The notes under the pieces were generated by a model. It made no database searches. It worked only from the letters and a program-made list of their open reading frames with translations, and was not told the origin of the DNA. From positions 59,854,111 to 59,918,110 of the forward strand of contig CM053166.1 of NCBI GenBank assembly GCA_028571685.1: DNA of 64,000 bases. The letters are read 5' to 3'. The position numbers were made by a program, and so were the translations under genes. Below, piece after piece: positions 46,901-59,201 of this stretch (position 1 is its first letter; each line of letters begins with the position of its first letter). This DNA comes from Heterohyrax brucei (lineage: Eukaryota; Chordata; Mammalia; Hyracoidea; Procaviidae).

Positions 46901-47774
46901 CTTCAGTAGATTCATTTTAAATGTGTCCATGGCTTTAAATGAATCCTTATTAATACACACTTTTCAGGAAACATTGGGGTTCCAGCAGTTAAATATCTCA
47001 AAATTTATCTGTAGGGAACAGCTGAGTAATATCATTGAATCTGGAGATAATAGTGACCCAATTGTGACTGTGTTTGCTAGAGGTCTAGCATCTCACTCAC
47101 TTACAGGCTTGATAGATTAACCAAATGTCTGAAATTCTCTGAATGCAAACTCACTGGTCAGTCACTCTCAGGCAGGTATGGTGAAATCCCTAGCGTTCTG
47201 TCTCCCGTTCTTCAAAATAGTATTCCCCTCACCTCTTATTTCTCTTCCTGTGTGGAGAAAGTGATAACTTTATGACTCTTGGAGGCAATGCATGATTTAG
47301 AATATCTAAGTAAATAAAGTCATAAACAATGGTTGGAATGCAGAACACTCGCCACCTGCTAATTTATTTCCTCTCCATTTGACTTCAGACCCAAAAGAAA
47401 AAGTTGCTGTTTATTTGTAGGAACAATATTTTTATGGCTCAGCTTAATCAATCTAGGTTTGGAGTCTATTTAACATAAATTTCTCAGCGTTAAACTTCAC
47501 TTTTGTTTAAATTTTCTAAGGTAGAGGTATAAATTACATGAAAGTTGGGCAAGGTTACTATTTTAGAAAATTAATCTATGCAGTACTCTCTTGAGGCTTT
47601 GAGTTCAAATGGGCAGAACATATCTGGAAAAAGGTAGGTAGGCCCTCTTATCTGCCTCTTAGATGTTGGTAACCTGGAGCTGTGAAGATGTTCCAACCTT
47701 TTTATATTAAATGACGTATCCTATTCTAGACTTCCCCTTCTCCCTGCCACTGTTGTGAAGGTCTAGCCTACTAT
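46901..47774. other. No gene recognised
   Basis: Ordinary A/T-rich sequence, no gene or repeat that I recognise. Confidence 0.5.
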
Positions 47775-48010
47775 CTTGGTTTGGGTCAATCCCTATCAAA
47801 TAGATCCTGAGACAGAGATTTGTGTGTAGTTTGCTTAGGGATGATCCCAGGAAACACTGTGAGGGAAGGAGAGTATGAGACAGGAAAAGGAGGAAAAAAG
47901 CAGGTTAACTCCATGGGCAATTGGGACTCAATCATACTGAAGATTCTCTGACAGACTGTGTAGGACATACCTCAGAATCAAGAAACAAGGAAATGAGGAT
48001 ATTAATCTGA
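47775..48010 (-). repeat. Dispersed repeat, copy 2 of 2 in the window
   Basis: Matches 20928-21180 ('agatcctgagacagagattt', then a G-rich block). Unnamed old interspersed repeat. Confidence 0.55.
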
Positions 48011-48677
48011 TAAATCCTATCTCTCTTTGGCTAAGAGGTGTTCCTGGGGCTGTTAACTCCATGACACTTCTAGCCTAACCAACAGGTAGGCTGAGCATTC
48101 TCTTGCAGCCAGAGAAAATGCTCAAGCAGAGTCACAGATGCTTGTAGTAGGAAGTCACTGAAGGTGTGCAGATGACATTAAGGAACCTCTCCACTGAAGC
48201 TGCAGGTGAACTCCTAGGTTGGCCAAAGGAATATTAGTAAGACACCAACAGAATCTGCAACACCTACTTTCTACTTCCTTTATCCCTGATTAATCTCATC
48301 TTCTACCCTAACATCAGATCTGTTCTTACGTTGCCACCCAGATTCTCATTCTCATCAACTCAGCTCCACCTATTAAGACTCCCTGCTGTCTCACATTACC
48401 CAAACCCACATGGTAAATTTACCTGATAAGCCTCTATAGGTGTTTAGTTTGTGATTCCTATGATAAATAAAAGTGTTGACCCAGCTAATAATGGACAAGG
48501 TTTTAGGAAGCCAAAAGTAATTCATGTGACTATATATCAGAGTAGAGAGTGACAGAAGTTAAAGCTAGGAAAGAAGATTGCAGCCAAATCATGAGGCCTT
48601 GAAAACCCTACTAAGGAAATTAAGCTGTGCTATATCTATTCAAAAGCAGTGAGTTGAGTTGTTGTATATAGTAAACG
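48011..48677. other. No gene recognised
   Basis: No gene or clear repeat. Confidence 0.5.
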
Positions 48678-48838
48678 GGAAATCCTGGTGGCATTGTGGT
48701 TAAGTGCTATGGCTGCTAACCAAAAGGTCAGCATTTCAAATCTGCCTCATGCTCCTTGGAAACTCTATGAAGTAGTTCTACCCTGTCCTAGAGGGTACTA
48801 CGAGTCAGAATTGATTAGATGGCAGCAGGCTTGTTGCT
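48678..48838 (+). repeat. AfroSINE, near full length
   Basis: 'gaaatcctggtggcattgtg', 'gctgctaaccaaaaggtcag' and 'actacgagtcagaattgatt' are the head, middle and 3' parts in order. Confidence 0.9.
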
Positions 48839-48934
48839 TTTTTTATATAGCAAATGATAATGTATGGATTCTTAAGTGTATAATCATACACTCTGGAGAT
48901 AGATAACCCTAGAGAAGTATAAGAATAGCAATTT

Positions 48935-48936
<2 letters not shown>

Positions 48937-48974
<38 letters not shown>
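48937..48974. repeat. (GT)19 microsatellite
   Basis: Uninterrupted GT repeat, 38 bases. Confidence 0.97.
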
Positions 48975-48977
<3 letters not shown>

Positions 48978-49078
48978 GCCTCCAACTGATTCTGGTATGG
49001 GTCCCAGTTTCAGGCCCATTGACATATGGAATGAATGAGAGGCGAAATTACTGACAGACAGATACCAATGAGGGTCTG

Positions 49079-49465
49079 TGGTGATTACTTTTCTGTGTCA
49101 GCTTGACTAGACCATGCCAAGCCAAGTACCTTAGCCCCTAGTTATTCAAATCAAATACTAATCTTGGTGTTATTGCTAAGACATTTTGTAGGTGAGATTA
49201 ACATCTACATTCAGATGACCTTATGTAAAGGAGATCATCATTGATAACTGAGTGGATCTCATCTAATCAGTTGACAGACCTGAAGAGCAAAACTGAATTT
49301 TCCCTGAGGAGGAAGAATTTAATCTGTGGATTTAATCGTCAGATTAAATCGTCAGATTAATTGTCAGGTTTTCAGTCTGCCAGACTGCACTATGGATTTC
49401 AGACTTGCCAACTCCCACAATCTCATAAACCAATTTCTTGAAATAAATCTCTTAATGTCTATCAA
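49079..49465 (+). repeat. MLT2-like ERVL LTR
   Basis: 'tgtgtcagcttgactagacc' to 'gaaataaatctcttaatg', including 'catctaatcagttgacagac', is the MLT2 layout. A 14-bp unit (CGTCAGATTAAAT) is repeated near 49335-49365. Confidence 0.65.
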
Positions 49466-49489
49466 TGTATCTTTGTACCTATCTGTTTC

Positions 49490-50947
49490 TCTGTCTATCT
49501 ATTTATCAATTGATGAAGTATCAATTGAGATATTTCAACAAACAGATGCGACACTGGAAGTGCTCACTCATCTATGCCAAGAAATTTGGAGGAATGTTAC
49601 CTGTCCAACTGACTAGAAGAGACCTGTATTTATGCCCATTCAAAAGAAAGGTGATTCAACTGAATGTGGAAATTACTGAACAATATCGTTGGTATCACAT
49701 GCAAGTAAAATTTTGCTCAAGATCATTCAAAAGTGACTACAACAGTATAGTGACAAGGACCTTTCAGAAATTCAAGCTAGATTCAGAAGAAGATGTGGAA
49801 CCAGAGATATCATCGCTGATATCAGATGGATCTTGGCTGAAAGCAAAAAATACCAGAAAGACGTTTACTTGTGTTTCATTGATTATGCAAAAGCATTTGA
49901 CTGTGTGGATCATACTAAATTATGGCTAACGTTGCAGAGAATGGGAATTTCAGAACACCTAATTATGCTCGTAAGGAATCTTTATATGGATCAAGAGGCA
50001 GTCATGTGAACAGAACAAGGGGACATTGCATGGTTTAAAGTCAGGAAAGTCACGTTGTATTGCTTCACCATACCTTTTAAATCTGTATGCTGAGCAAATA
50101 ATCTGAGAAGCTGGATTGTATGAAGAAGAATGAGGCATTAGGATTGGAGGACAACTCATTAACAACCTTTGTTACACAGATGACACCACCTTGCTTGCTG
50201 AAAATGAAGAAGATTAGAGACCCTTACTGAGGAAGATGAAGGACCACAGCCTTCAGTACAGATGGTACCTCAACATCAGGAAAACAAAAATCCTCTCAAC
50301 TGGGCCAGTAAGCAACATTTTCATAAATGGAGAAAGGATGGAGGTTGTCAAGGATTTCATTTTACTTGGGTCCACAATCAATGCCCATGGAAACAGCAGT
50401 CAAGAAATCAAAGGACTCGTTGTACTGGGAAAATCTTCTGCAAAGGACCTCTTTAATAGAGTATTCAAAAGAAAGGATGTCACCTTGAAGACTAAAATGT
50501 GCCTGACTCAAGACGTGGTATTTTCAGTCGCATCGTTTGCATGCAAAAGGTGGACAATGAACCAAGAAGACAGTAGAAGAATTGATGCCTTTGAATTGTA
50601 GTGTTAGAGAAGAATGTTGAATGTACCACAGACTGCCAAAAGAACAAACAGATCTGTTCTGGAAGAAGTGCAACCAGAGTGCTCCTTGGAATCAAAAATG
50701 GCAAGACTGTGTCTTATATACTTTGGAAATGTCAGGAAAAATCAGTTCCTGGAGAAAGACATCATACTTGGTAGAGTGGCGGGTCAGTGAAAAAGAGGAA
50801 GACCCTCAACGAGATGGATTGACACAGTGTCCACAACAATGAGCTTAAACATAAAAACGACTGTGGACATGGCACAAGACTGGGTAGTGTTTCATTCTGT
50901 TGTTCATAGGATTGCTTTGAGTCAGAACCGACTTGACAGCACCTAAC
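49490..50947 (+). mobile_element. RTE LINE, longest copy, RT part
   Basis: About 1.45 kb of an RTE (BovB-like) element, 5'-truncated. The translation is broken by stops and shifts but keeps the RT order: an RT start near 49650 (PFKRKVIQLN), VSLIMQKHLTV near 49870, and the C-terminal part at 50236-50601. It ends 'gagtcagaaccgacttgaca' and GCACCTAACAAC before a CTAT microsatellite. Confidence 0.87.
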
Positions 50948-51018
50948 AACATCTATCTATCTGTCTGTCTGTCTATCTATCATCTATCTAACGTATGTAT
51001 CTACCTATCTACTTACCT
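50948..51018. repeat. (CTAT/CTGT)n microsatellite
   Basis: Tetranucleotide repeat attached to the RTE 3' end, a common companion of such tails. Confidence 0.85.
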
Positions 51019-51520
51019 ATCTTCTAGAAATTCTGTTTCTCTACTAGAATTCTGAGTGCTTCATTGGGTCATTGACAATGTTAAATTTACAATGATGAAG
51101 ACTTATCTGGGACAATGGGAACTAAGATGGGAATTGTATTTGAGAGGCACATCTGAGGGTAGAATCAATGGGAGTTAGAGACAAATTTTAAGTTAAGAGT
51201 GAGAAATCGAAAAAAAACTCAGGCAATATTTATAGTCCTGGAGGTTAAATGCATGGTTGTGTTATGGGTAGAGAAACGAACTGAGGAACAATAAAATCTT
51301 TGGGAATGGGAGAGAAGCTAGTTCTTTTGTGACACACTATGTTTAAGGAGTTAAAGGGACTTGAATTTGCTATATGTCCAGTTAGCATTTGAAAATGAGT
51401 TTGACTTTCAAGAAGTCTGGGGTGGAGAGAAGAATTTGAATACTAATGTGATTTTGTTTTTTTAGCGTTCTCTGTTCCTTGAGTTATTCCCATTTGCTTT
51501 GAGTCCGGTTCTAGTTGTTC
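51019..51520. other. No gene recognised
   Basis: About 500 bases without recognisable features. TTCTAGTT at 51509-51516 recurs at 60178-60185 and may mark a target duplication of the following L1. Confidence 0.45.
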
Positions 51521-53373
51521 ATCTTTTGTTGTTGTTGTTATTATTGAATGAAAATGTGCATTCCCGTATAAATTTGCATAGTGATCTACTTGCAGCTTCC
51601 ACTGCTCTGCCTGCACGGTCACAGTACACTCTTCCTCTCTGCTCCATACATGTCTTATCTTCCCAACAGTCTCCTATCTTCTCCTCTCCACCCATTCCCC
51701 TTTCTCCAGTATGAGGTCAACAGGACGACCTCCTATAGATGCATAGAACCATAAAGTGCCCACACAATATGGTCACTCTGTGCCACCAAGTCCAATCCAT
51801 TGCTGTCTGAAAAGTTGACCTTCATTATGATTTATGGACAGGGGCAGCATCAGGGCCAGGGGCCCCACTTCCAGGAGAACTCTGAGGCCCCTGGACCATC
51901 AATTGCAGTCTTTTAGTGGAGATCTCAGGGTGCACACCTATTTATACTTGTATTGCCAGTGAGACTCAACTTTGTGAGCTCCATCATGGCTATCACTTGT
52001 GGTAGCCGGGCACGATCTGGTTCTTCTGGTCACAAGTTGATGTAGACATCCACTCACGTGGTTCTCTCTGTCTTCTGGATTCTCTTTCCCCCATGTTGTT
52101 ATGGACCTCAGTGATCATCCGTTCCTGCTGAGTTGGGACCATTTGCTGTACCCTCAGATGGCAGCTTGGCACTTTTTAAGACCCCAGATGCCACTCAACA
52201 ATGTAATGTGCGGAGAGATTTCATTAGCAAAATGCTAGTTGTGCCAGTTGGCCTCAATTTCACCTGAGAGCACTGTCCCCGGTCCCCTGCCCCAGCTACT
52301 CTGCCCTTGCAATATTGGGTTAAGATGGGAGGAGTACACAAGTTGCATTGAAGTCCCTTTAATATTGATCTTCTTACTAATGTATGCTGCCCCCAATTTC
52401 ACTCAACCAAATTTCTAACAGCTATCTAATCTAAACCCTCCTCCCATCATCCTCCCACCCTTCCCACCCTCGCAGCCATCAAAGAGTCTTTTCTGTTGTG
52501 CATGAGTCTGCTTTTAAGTTCTTATCATAAGGGTCGCATACAATATTTGTCCTTCTGTCACTAACTGCTTTCACTGAACATAATATCCTCCAGTTGAAAC
52601 CAAGTTAAGAGATGTTTCCTGCTATCGTCGTTGTTCTTTATCATTGCATAGTGTTCTACTGAGTATATATACCATAGTTTACCTGTCATTTCCTCTGTTG
52701 TTGGGCATCTGGGTTGATTCCATCTTTTTGTTATCGTGGACTGTGCTGCGAGGAAAATTCATGTGCATGTATCAGTTGGTGTGAATGGCTATCATTCTGT
52801 AGGATATATTCCAAGCAGTGGAATTACTGGGTCAAACGGTGTATCTATAACCATTATTTTAAGGTAGCACCAGATTGCTTTCCAATCTCTCCACAGCCTC
52901 TCCAGCATTAAGTGTTTTGTGTTTTTTGGATCATGGCCAACTTTGTTGGGGTGAGATGGTATCTCATTGTCGTTTTGATTTGAATTTCTTTAATAGCTAA
53001 TGATTGTGAGCATGTCTGCATGTATTTTCTGGCTGCCTGGATCTCCTCTTTACAGAAGTGTCTGTACATCTCCTTTGCCCATCGCTTAATTGGATGATGT
53101 ATCTTTTTCTTGTTGATCTTTTGTAATACCTTATAGATTATGGAGATCAGGCGTCAGTCTGACATAGAGTTGCCAAATAATTTTTCCCATTCTGTAGGTG
53201 GCCTTTTAACTCTTGTAATAAAGTCTTTGGATGAGCAAAAGTGATTGATTCTTAATGGTTCCCATTTATGTATTTTCTCTTCTGTTGTTTGTGGTTTGTT
53301 TGACAGCTTTTGAAATCCATCTACCTTGTATATTAAACATTACATTGTTGTTCCTATTTTTTATTGGATGATC

Positions 53374-53397
53374 CAACTCGATGGCACTTGGCTTGGC
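53374..53397 (+). repeat. AfroSINE-tail micro-insertion, 24 bp
   Basis: CAACTCGATGGCACTTGGC followed by TTGGC in ORF2. Comparison with 31890-31935 suggests an insertion without a duplication. Confidence 0.72.
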
Positions 53398-53623
53398 TTA
53401 TCATTTTAGATATGATATTTAAGTCTTTTATCCAGTTGGAGTTGGTTTTTGTATAAGGTGTAAGATATGGGTCTTGTTTTAATTTAGTGCAGATGGATAT
53501 TGAATTTTGCCAGCACCATTTGTTGAAGAGATTGTTTTTACCCCAGTTTAATGTCTTAGGGCCTTTGTTGAATATCAACTGTTCATAGACAGAAGATGTC
53601 ATTTCTGGGGTCTCGATGCTGTT

Positions 53624-54364
53624 CTACTGATCTATCTGCCTGTTTTTGTACCAGTACCAGGCCATTTTGACTACTGTGGCAGTGTAATAGGTTCTAAGGT
53701 CGGGTAATGAGAGGCCTCCCAGTGTGTTCTTCTTCTTTAGTAATGATTTACTTATCAGGGTCTTCTTCCCTTTCCAGACAAAGTTGGCAATTTGTTCCTC
53801 CATCTCATTAAAAAATATCACTGGAACTTCTATTGGGATTGCATTATATAAGTAGATTGCTTTGGGTAAAATAGTCATTTTCACAATGTTAAGTCTTCCT
53901 ATCCATGAGCAGGGTAGGTTTCTCCATTTATGTAACTCTTTCTTAGATTCTTGTAGAAAAGATCTGTAGTTCTCTTTGTAAAGGTCTGTTATTTCTCTGG
54001 TTAGTTTTATTCCTAGGTACTTCATCTTCTTAACAGCTATAGTAAATGGTATTGACTTGGTGATTTCTTCCTTATTAATCTCGTTGTTGGTATAAAGGAA
54101 TCCTACTGATTTACTTATGTTTATCTCGTTCCCTGAGACTTTGCCAAACTCCTCTATGAGTTTGAGTAGTTTCCTTATGGATTCTTTGGGATTCTCTGCA
54201 TATACAATCATATCATCTGCAAATAGGGAGATTTTTACTTCTTCTTTGCTGATGCAGATGCCATTTATTCCTTGGTCTTGTCTAATTGCTCTGGCTAGAA
54301 CTTCTAGTATAATGTTGAATAGGAGAAGAGAGAGTGGGCATCCTTGTCTAGTTCCTGTTCTCAA
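53624..54364 (-). pseudogene. L1 ORF2 reverse-transcriptase fragment
   Basis: 246 codons including the RT signature FADDM and the TRQGCPLS motif before it. The frame is open here, but stops and the MaLR insertion (54636-56307) separate it from the endonuclease part. Confidence 0.9.
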
Positions 54365-54635
54365 GGGAAACTGTTTCAGTCTCTCTCCAATCAGGATGAC
54401 GTAGGCATTGGCTTTGTATAAACGGCCCTTATTGCATTGAGGAATTGGCCATCTATTCCTATTTTGCTGAGAGTTTTTAGCATGAATGGGTGTTGGACTT
54501 TATCAAATGCCTTTTCTGCATCAACAGACAAGATCAGGTGATCTTTGTCTTTTGTGGTATTTATGTAGTTGATCACAATTGTTTTTCTAGTGTTGAACCA
54601 ACCTTGGATCCATGGTATGAATCCATCTTGGTCAT

Positions 54636-56307
54636 TGTTTTAGTCAGCTAGGGCTGTTCTAGGAGAAATACCACAGAGTGGGTGGCTTTAACAAAGGAAG
54701 GTTTATTCTTACATAGTCTGGTAGACTGCAAGTCCATATTCAGGGTGCCCTCTCCAGGAGAAGGCTTTCCTCCTTGTCGGCTCTGGAGGAAAGTCAGATA
54801 TTGTATCAGTCTTTGTTCAGGGAGCATCTTGGTGCAGGAACCTGAGGTCTGAAGGATGCCCTTTCTCCCGGTGCTGCTTTCTTGATGGCATGAGGTTCCC
54901 AATTCTCAGCCTGCTTCCTTTTCCTTTTATCTCTTGCAGAATGAAAGGATTAAGGGTGGGGCAAACCGTACTCCATGGAAATTCCCTTTACAGGGGAGCA
55001 GGGAGGTGATGCTATGAAGAGATTTACAGCCCCACCCTAATCCTTTAACATACAGCATAGGAAAACCACAAAATGGTGGACAGTCACAAGATGCTGGCAA
55101 TCATGGCCCAGCCACATGGCTACACATGTTTTGGGGGGACACAATTCAATCCATGCCATCCCACCCTTTGGCACCCCAAAAACCACATCACTGAAACGTG
55201 TAACACGTTCATCTCATCATCATAGCAAAATCATGTCCATCCCATACGATAGAAGTCATAAATCAGTTTAAAGTTCCAAATACAAACTCTTCTACATCTG
55301 TAAAACATAGAATACAAGCTATCTGCTTCTAAATGTACAATGGCAGAACAAGCACAAGTCAGACATTCCAGTACAAATGGGAGAAATTGCAGGGAAAGGA
55401 GGCATTAACAGGCAACAGGCAAGTCAGCAGAAAGCAGAACACATTACATTAGCCCTCAAAGCTTTGGAAATACTGTTACATTTCCTGAGACATTCTACAC
55501 AATGGCCCAGCCCTCCAGACTCTAGGTATTGGCCACACTCTGAATTCTGAGTGGAGACCCCCAGCCCTGTACCACAACTCTGCGTGTAAGGCCCACTTGG
55601 GCAGAAACGCTGCCCCATCGGCTTTAGGAGCACCCTAAGCCCAAATGAGTGGCAATTCCACCCTTATAAATACAGGACACCATGGTTCCACCCTTGCAAA
55701 CCCCTGAGGTCATGGCCATACCTTTTGAGACAGAGGGAGCTCAGCTTTGCACACTGTTTGTCTCTTCAGCTTCAGTTTCCTATGGCCACATGGCCCAGGC
55801 GTCAGGCCCACATCTGCCCTGCTGGGGCAAGTATTCCAAAGCTCTGTAGCTCCACTGATTCAAGCGCCTGGAGGCACCCCACTCTTGCTGGAAAGAGTCC
55901 TGCCCAAAGGCACTCAGCTCTCACTCTGTGGGTCAGCAAGGCCAGCTGTACCTATTTAAGTGCCCAGAGGCAACCCGTTATGCGAGGAAAACTGTGCGCA
56001 GGCACTCAGCTCTCTCACTCCATGGGTTAGCTCCAGCGCTGCCTTTGGTTCTGTTGCTGCCGCTGCTACTACCACCAGTCCTCTATTGTTTCTCACCATC
56101 TGCGCCTTCTTCTTTGTTCCTTTTGAATCTTCTATCCATTAACTGTTTCAAAATGGCTTCCACATTTTAGATATTTGCTAGAGCAGCACCCCACTCTCAC
56201 GGTACCAGGTCCTGTTTTAGTCAGCTAGGGCTGCTCTAACGGAAATAGCACAGAGTGGATGGCTTTAACAAAGGTTTATTCTTACATAGTCTGGTAGGCT
56301 GTAAGTG
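54636..56307 (-). mobile_element. MaLR-type element with one deleted LTR
   Basis: Left LTR 54636-55160, internal 55161-56212, and only the first 95 bp of the right LTR (56213-56307). TCAT is on both sides (54632-54635, 56308-56311). Similar internal sequence to 43511-44590, no coding genes. Confidence 0.8.
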
Positions 56308-56713
56308 TCATGATGGATTATTTTTTTGATATGTTGTTGTATTCTATTGGCAAGAATTTTATTCAAGATTTTTGCATCTAGATTCATGAGTGATATCAGT
56401 CTGTAGTTCTCCTTTTTGGTTATGTGTTTCCCTGGCTTTGGTATCAGGGTTATGCTGACTTCATAGAATGAATTTGGGAGTATCCCTTCCCTTTCTATAC
56501 TGTGAAATAGTCTCAGTAGTATTGGAGATATCTCTTCTCTAAAAGTTTGGTAGAATTCTGCAGTGAAGCCATCTGGGCCCTGGCTTTTTTTCGTTGGCAG
56601 TTTTTGGATGACTTTTTCAATCTCTTCCTTTGTGATGGATTTATAAAGTTGTTCTGCTTTACCTTGTGATAATTTTGGTAGGTGATACTAATTAAGGAAT
56701 TTGTCCATTTCCT

Positions 56714-57952
56714 CTAGGTTTTCGAATTGTTAGAATACAGTCTTTCATAGTATTCAACTATGATAGTTTTGATTTTTGCTGAATCTGCCATGACAACTCC
56801 TGTCTTATTTCTTATTTGGGTTGTTTGTTTCCTTTCTTGTTTTTCTCTAGTAAGTTTAGGCAATGGTTTGTCAATTTTGTTGATCTTTGCAAAAAAACAG
56901 CTTTTGGTCTTTTCTATTTTTTCAGTTGTTCTTCTATTCTCTGATTGGTTTAGTTCTGCTCTGATCTTTATGATCTGTTTTCTTCTGGTGCCTGAGGGGT
57001 TTCTCTGTTGTTCTCTCTCTACTTGTTCAAGCTTCAGGGTCAGTTCTTTGATTTGGTTCCTTTCTTCCTCCCAGATGTGCACATTTATGGAGATAAACTG
57101 ACCTCTGAGCACTGCTTTGGCTGTATCCCATAGGTTCTGGTAGGAAGTGTTTTCGTTCTCATTGGAATCCATGAATTTCTTTAATTCATCCTTGATTTCT
57201 TCTACAACCCATGACTTTTTGAGCAAGATATTGTTCAGTTTCCATGAGTTCCGCTTTCTATTTATGTTTTTTCTGCTATTGATTTCAACTTTTATGGCTT
57301 TATGATCTGAGAAGATGCTTTGCATTAAGTCAATGGTATGAATTTTGTTGAGAATTGTTTTATGTCCTAACATATGGCCTATTCTGAAGAATGTTCCATG
57401 TGCACTGGAGAAGAAGGTGTAGTTGTCTGCTGATGGATAGAAAGTTCTGTGTATGTTCATGAGGTCTAGATGATTAATTGTGGCAATAAGGTCTTCTGTG
57501 TCTTTATTGAGCTTTTTTCTAGATAATCTGTCCAATATTGAGAATGGAATATTGAAATCTCCTATTATTATTGTGGAGTGATCTATCTCCTTTTTGAGTA
57601 TAGTCAGTGTTTCTTTGACGTATTTAGGTGCTCTAAAATTAGGTACATAAATATTTAATATTGTTAAGTCCTGCTTGTGTATTGAACCTTTCAGCAATGA
57701 ATAGTGTTCATCCTTGTCCACGATGGTGAATTTTACATCTGCTCTTTGTTCATCGTTAGTTTGATATATATTCTTCCATCCTTTAATTTTCAGTTTGTTC
57801 CTATCTTTAAGTCTAAGGTGAGTTTCTTGTAGGCAACATATGGATGGGTCAAGTCTTTCGATCCAAGATGTCACTTGATGTCTCTTTACTGGAGCATTCA
57901 GTCCATTCACAGTCAATGTAATTATTGATAGGTTTGTGTTCAGTGCTGCCAT
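56714..57952 (-). pseudogene. L1 ORF2 endonuclease and RT start
   Basis: Longest L1 frame: 412 codons from an ATG at 57950-57952, beginning MAALNTNLSIITLTVNGLNA. Endonuclease motifs LQETHL, IIGDFN and FSDHKAI are all kept. It stops before the RT core, so the protein is truncated. An apurinic-type endonuclease that nicks target DNA in active L1s. Confidence 0.9.
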
Positions 57953-59152
57953 TGTGATATGTTTATTTTTGCGTTGATGTTTTCTCTGTCGTTCTTATTA
58001 ATCTGTTTTGAGACATTCTTCTTTGTCAGTTGACTTTTTACCTTTTTCAGGTTTGGTTTTGTTGTTGTTGAGACTCCTGTATTACGTTTTTTGATATACT
58101 ATGTTGCATCTTTATTGTCTTTAAGGCTGCCCCTATGATTCCTCTTAATAAACTATGTATAAACCCAGTTTTAATTACTGCCAGTCTTGTCAACTTCCTC
58201 TCCATCTGGAAGGACTATAACAACTATAGTACATCCATCTTTTCAGTATGATGACATCATGGTTTTCATGATGTGATCACTGGATTCTTTCTTTCACTAT
58301 TATAGCTTTGATTGAGTTTGGAGCTTTCCCTAACTGAGTAGGATTCTTGATAATGTGTCCTTCTAAAATATGAAGTTAGTGGTTTTGGTCTTCTAAGTCA
58401 AAGCCAAAAGATTCAGTATTTCTTATAGCTTTGGTTTGGTTTTTTCAAAATCTCTGAGATACTGTTTATTTGCAAATGTCTAAATTTCATTTTTGTGTTT
58501 GAAAGATAGTTTTGCAGGATATATAATTCTTGGTTGGAAGTTCTTCTCCTTCAATGCTTTGAATATGTCATGCCACTGTCTCCATACCAGCATTGTTTCT
58601 GCTCAGAAATCTGACAAAACCCTACAGGGTTTCCCTCTGAATGTTAGCTTTGCTTAAGTCTTGCTGCCTTTAAGAGTTTCTGCTTATGTTTCGTTTTGTT
58701 AAGCTTGATTATAATAAGTCTCAGTGTCTTTCTTTTGAGATCTATATGGAGTGATGTTTCATATGCATCTTGCATATCTATATTCTCTTCTTTCATGATT
58801 TCTGGGAAGTTCTCTGTCAGCAGCTTAGCAACAGTACTCTCTGTGTTCTCAGGTGTCTTGACCTGTTCAGGTTGTTCAGGTTTGTAGGTTGTTCCTCTTA
58901 ATAGAGTTCCACATGCTTCTTAATGCTTCTTCATTTTTCTTGTTTCTTTTTTTCTGATTTTTCCTCATAGTTCCTGGAATCAGTAGCTCTGTCTTCCAGT
59001 CAGAAAGTCTGTTTTCCATTTGTCCCATTCTGTTTTCTTGACTTCGAATTGTAGTTTCTATATCTTTGATTTTGTTCTTGATCTCTTGGATTTCAGAGTT
59101 CTGGTGTTCCATCAGATCGAACAGCTTGCTTAATTTTTCATTTTGCTCTGCT

Positions 59153-59201
59153 AGGGTCGCCATGAGTCGGATCTGACTCGATGGCACTTGGCTTGGCTTG
59201 G
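59153..59201 (+). repeat. AfroSINE-tail micro-insertion, 49 bp, 5-bp target duplication
   Basis: AGGGTCGCCATGAGTCGG to CTTGGCTTGGCTTGG, in L1 ORF1. CTGCT on both sides (59148-59152, 59202-59206). The L1 at 40390-40430 shows the site without it. Confidence 0.9.

Noticed and set aside
49110..49135. GCCAAGCCAAGT in the MLT2-like LTR as another SINE-tail insert
   Set aside because: Too short, no duplication, and the LTR consensus at this place is not certain.
49465..49929. 154-codon frame as a host gene
   Set aside because: It is the decayed RT region of an RTE element joined to upstream simple sequence.
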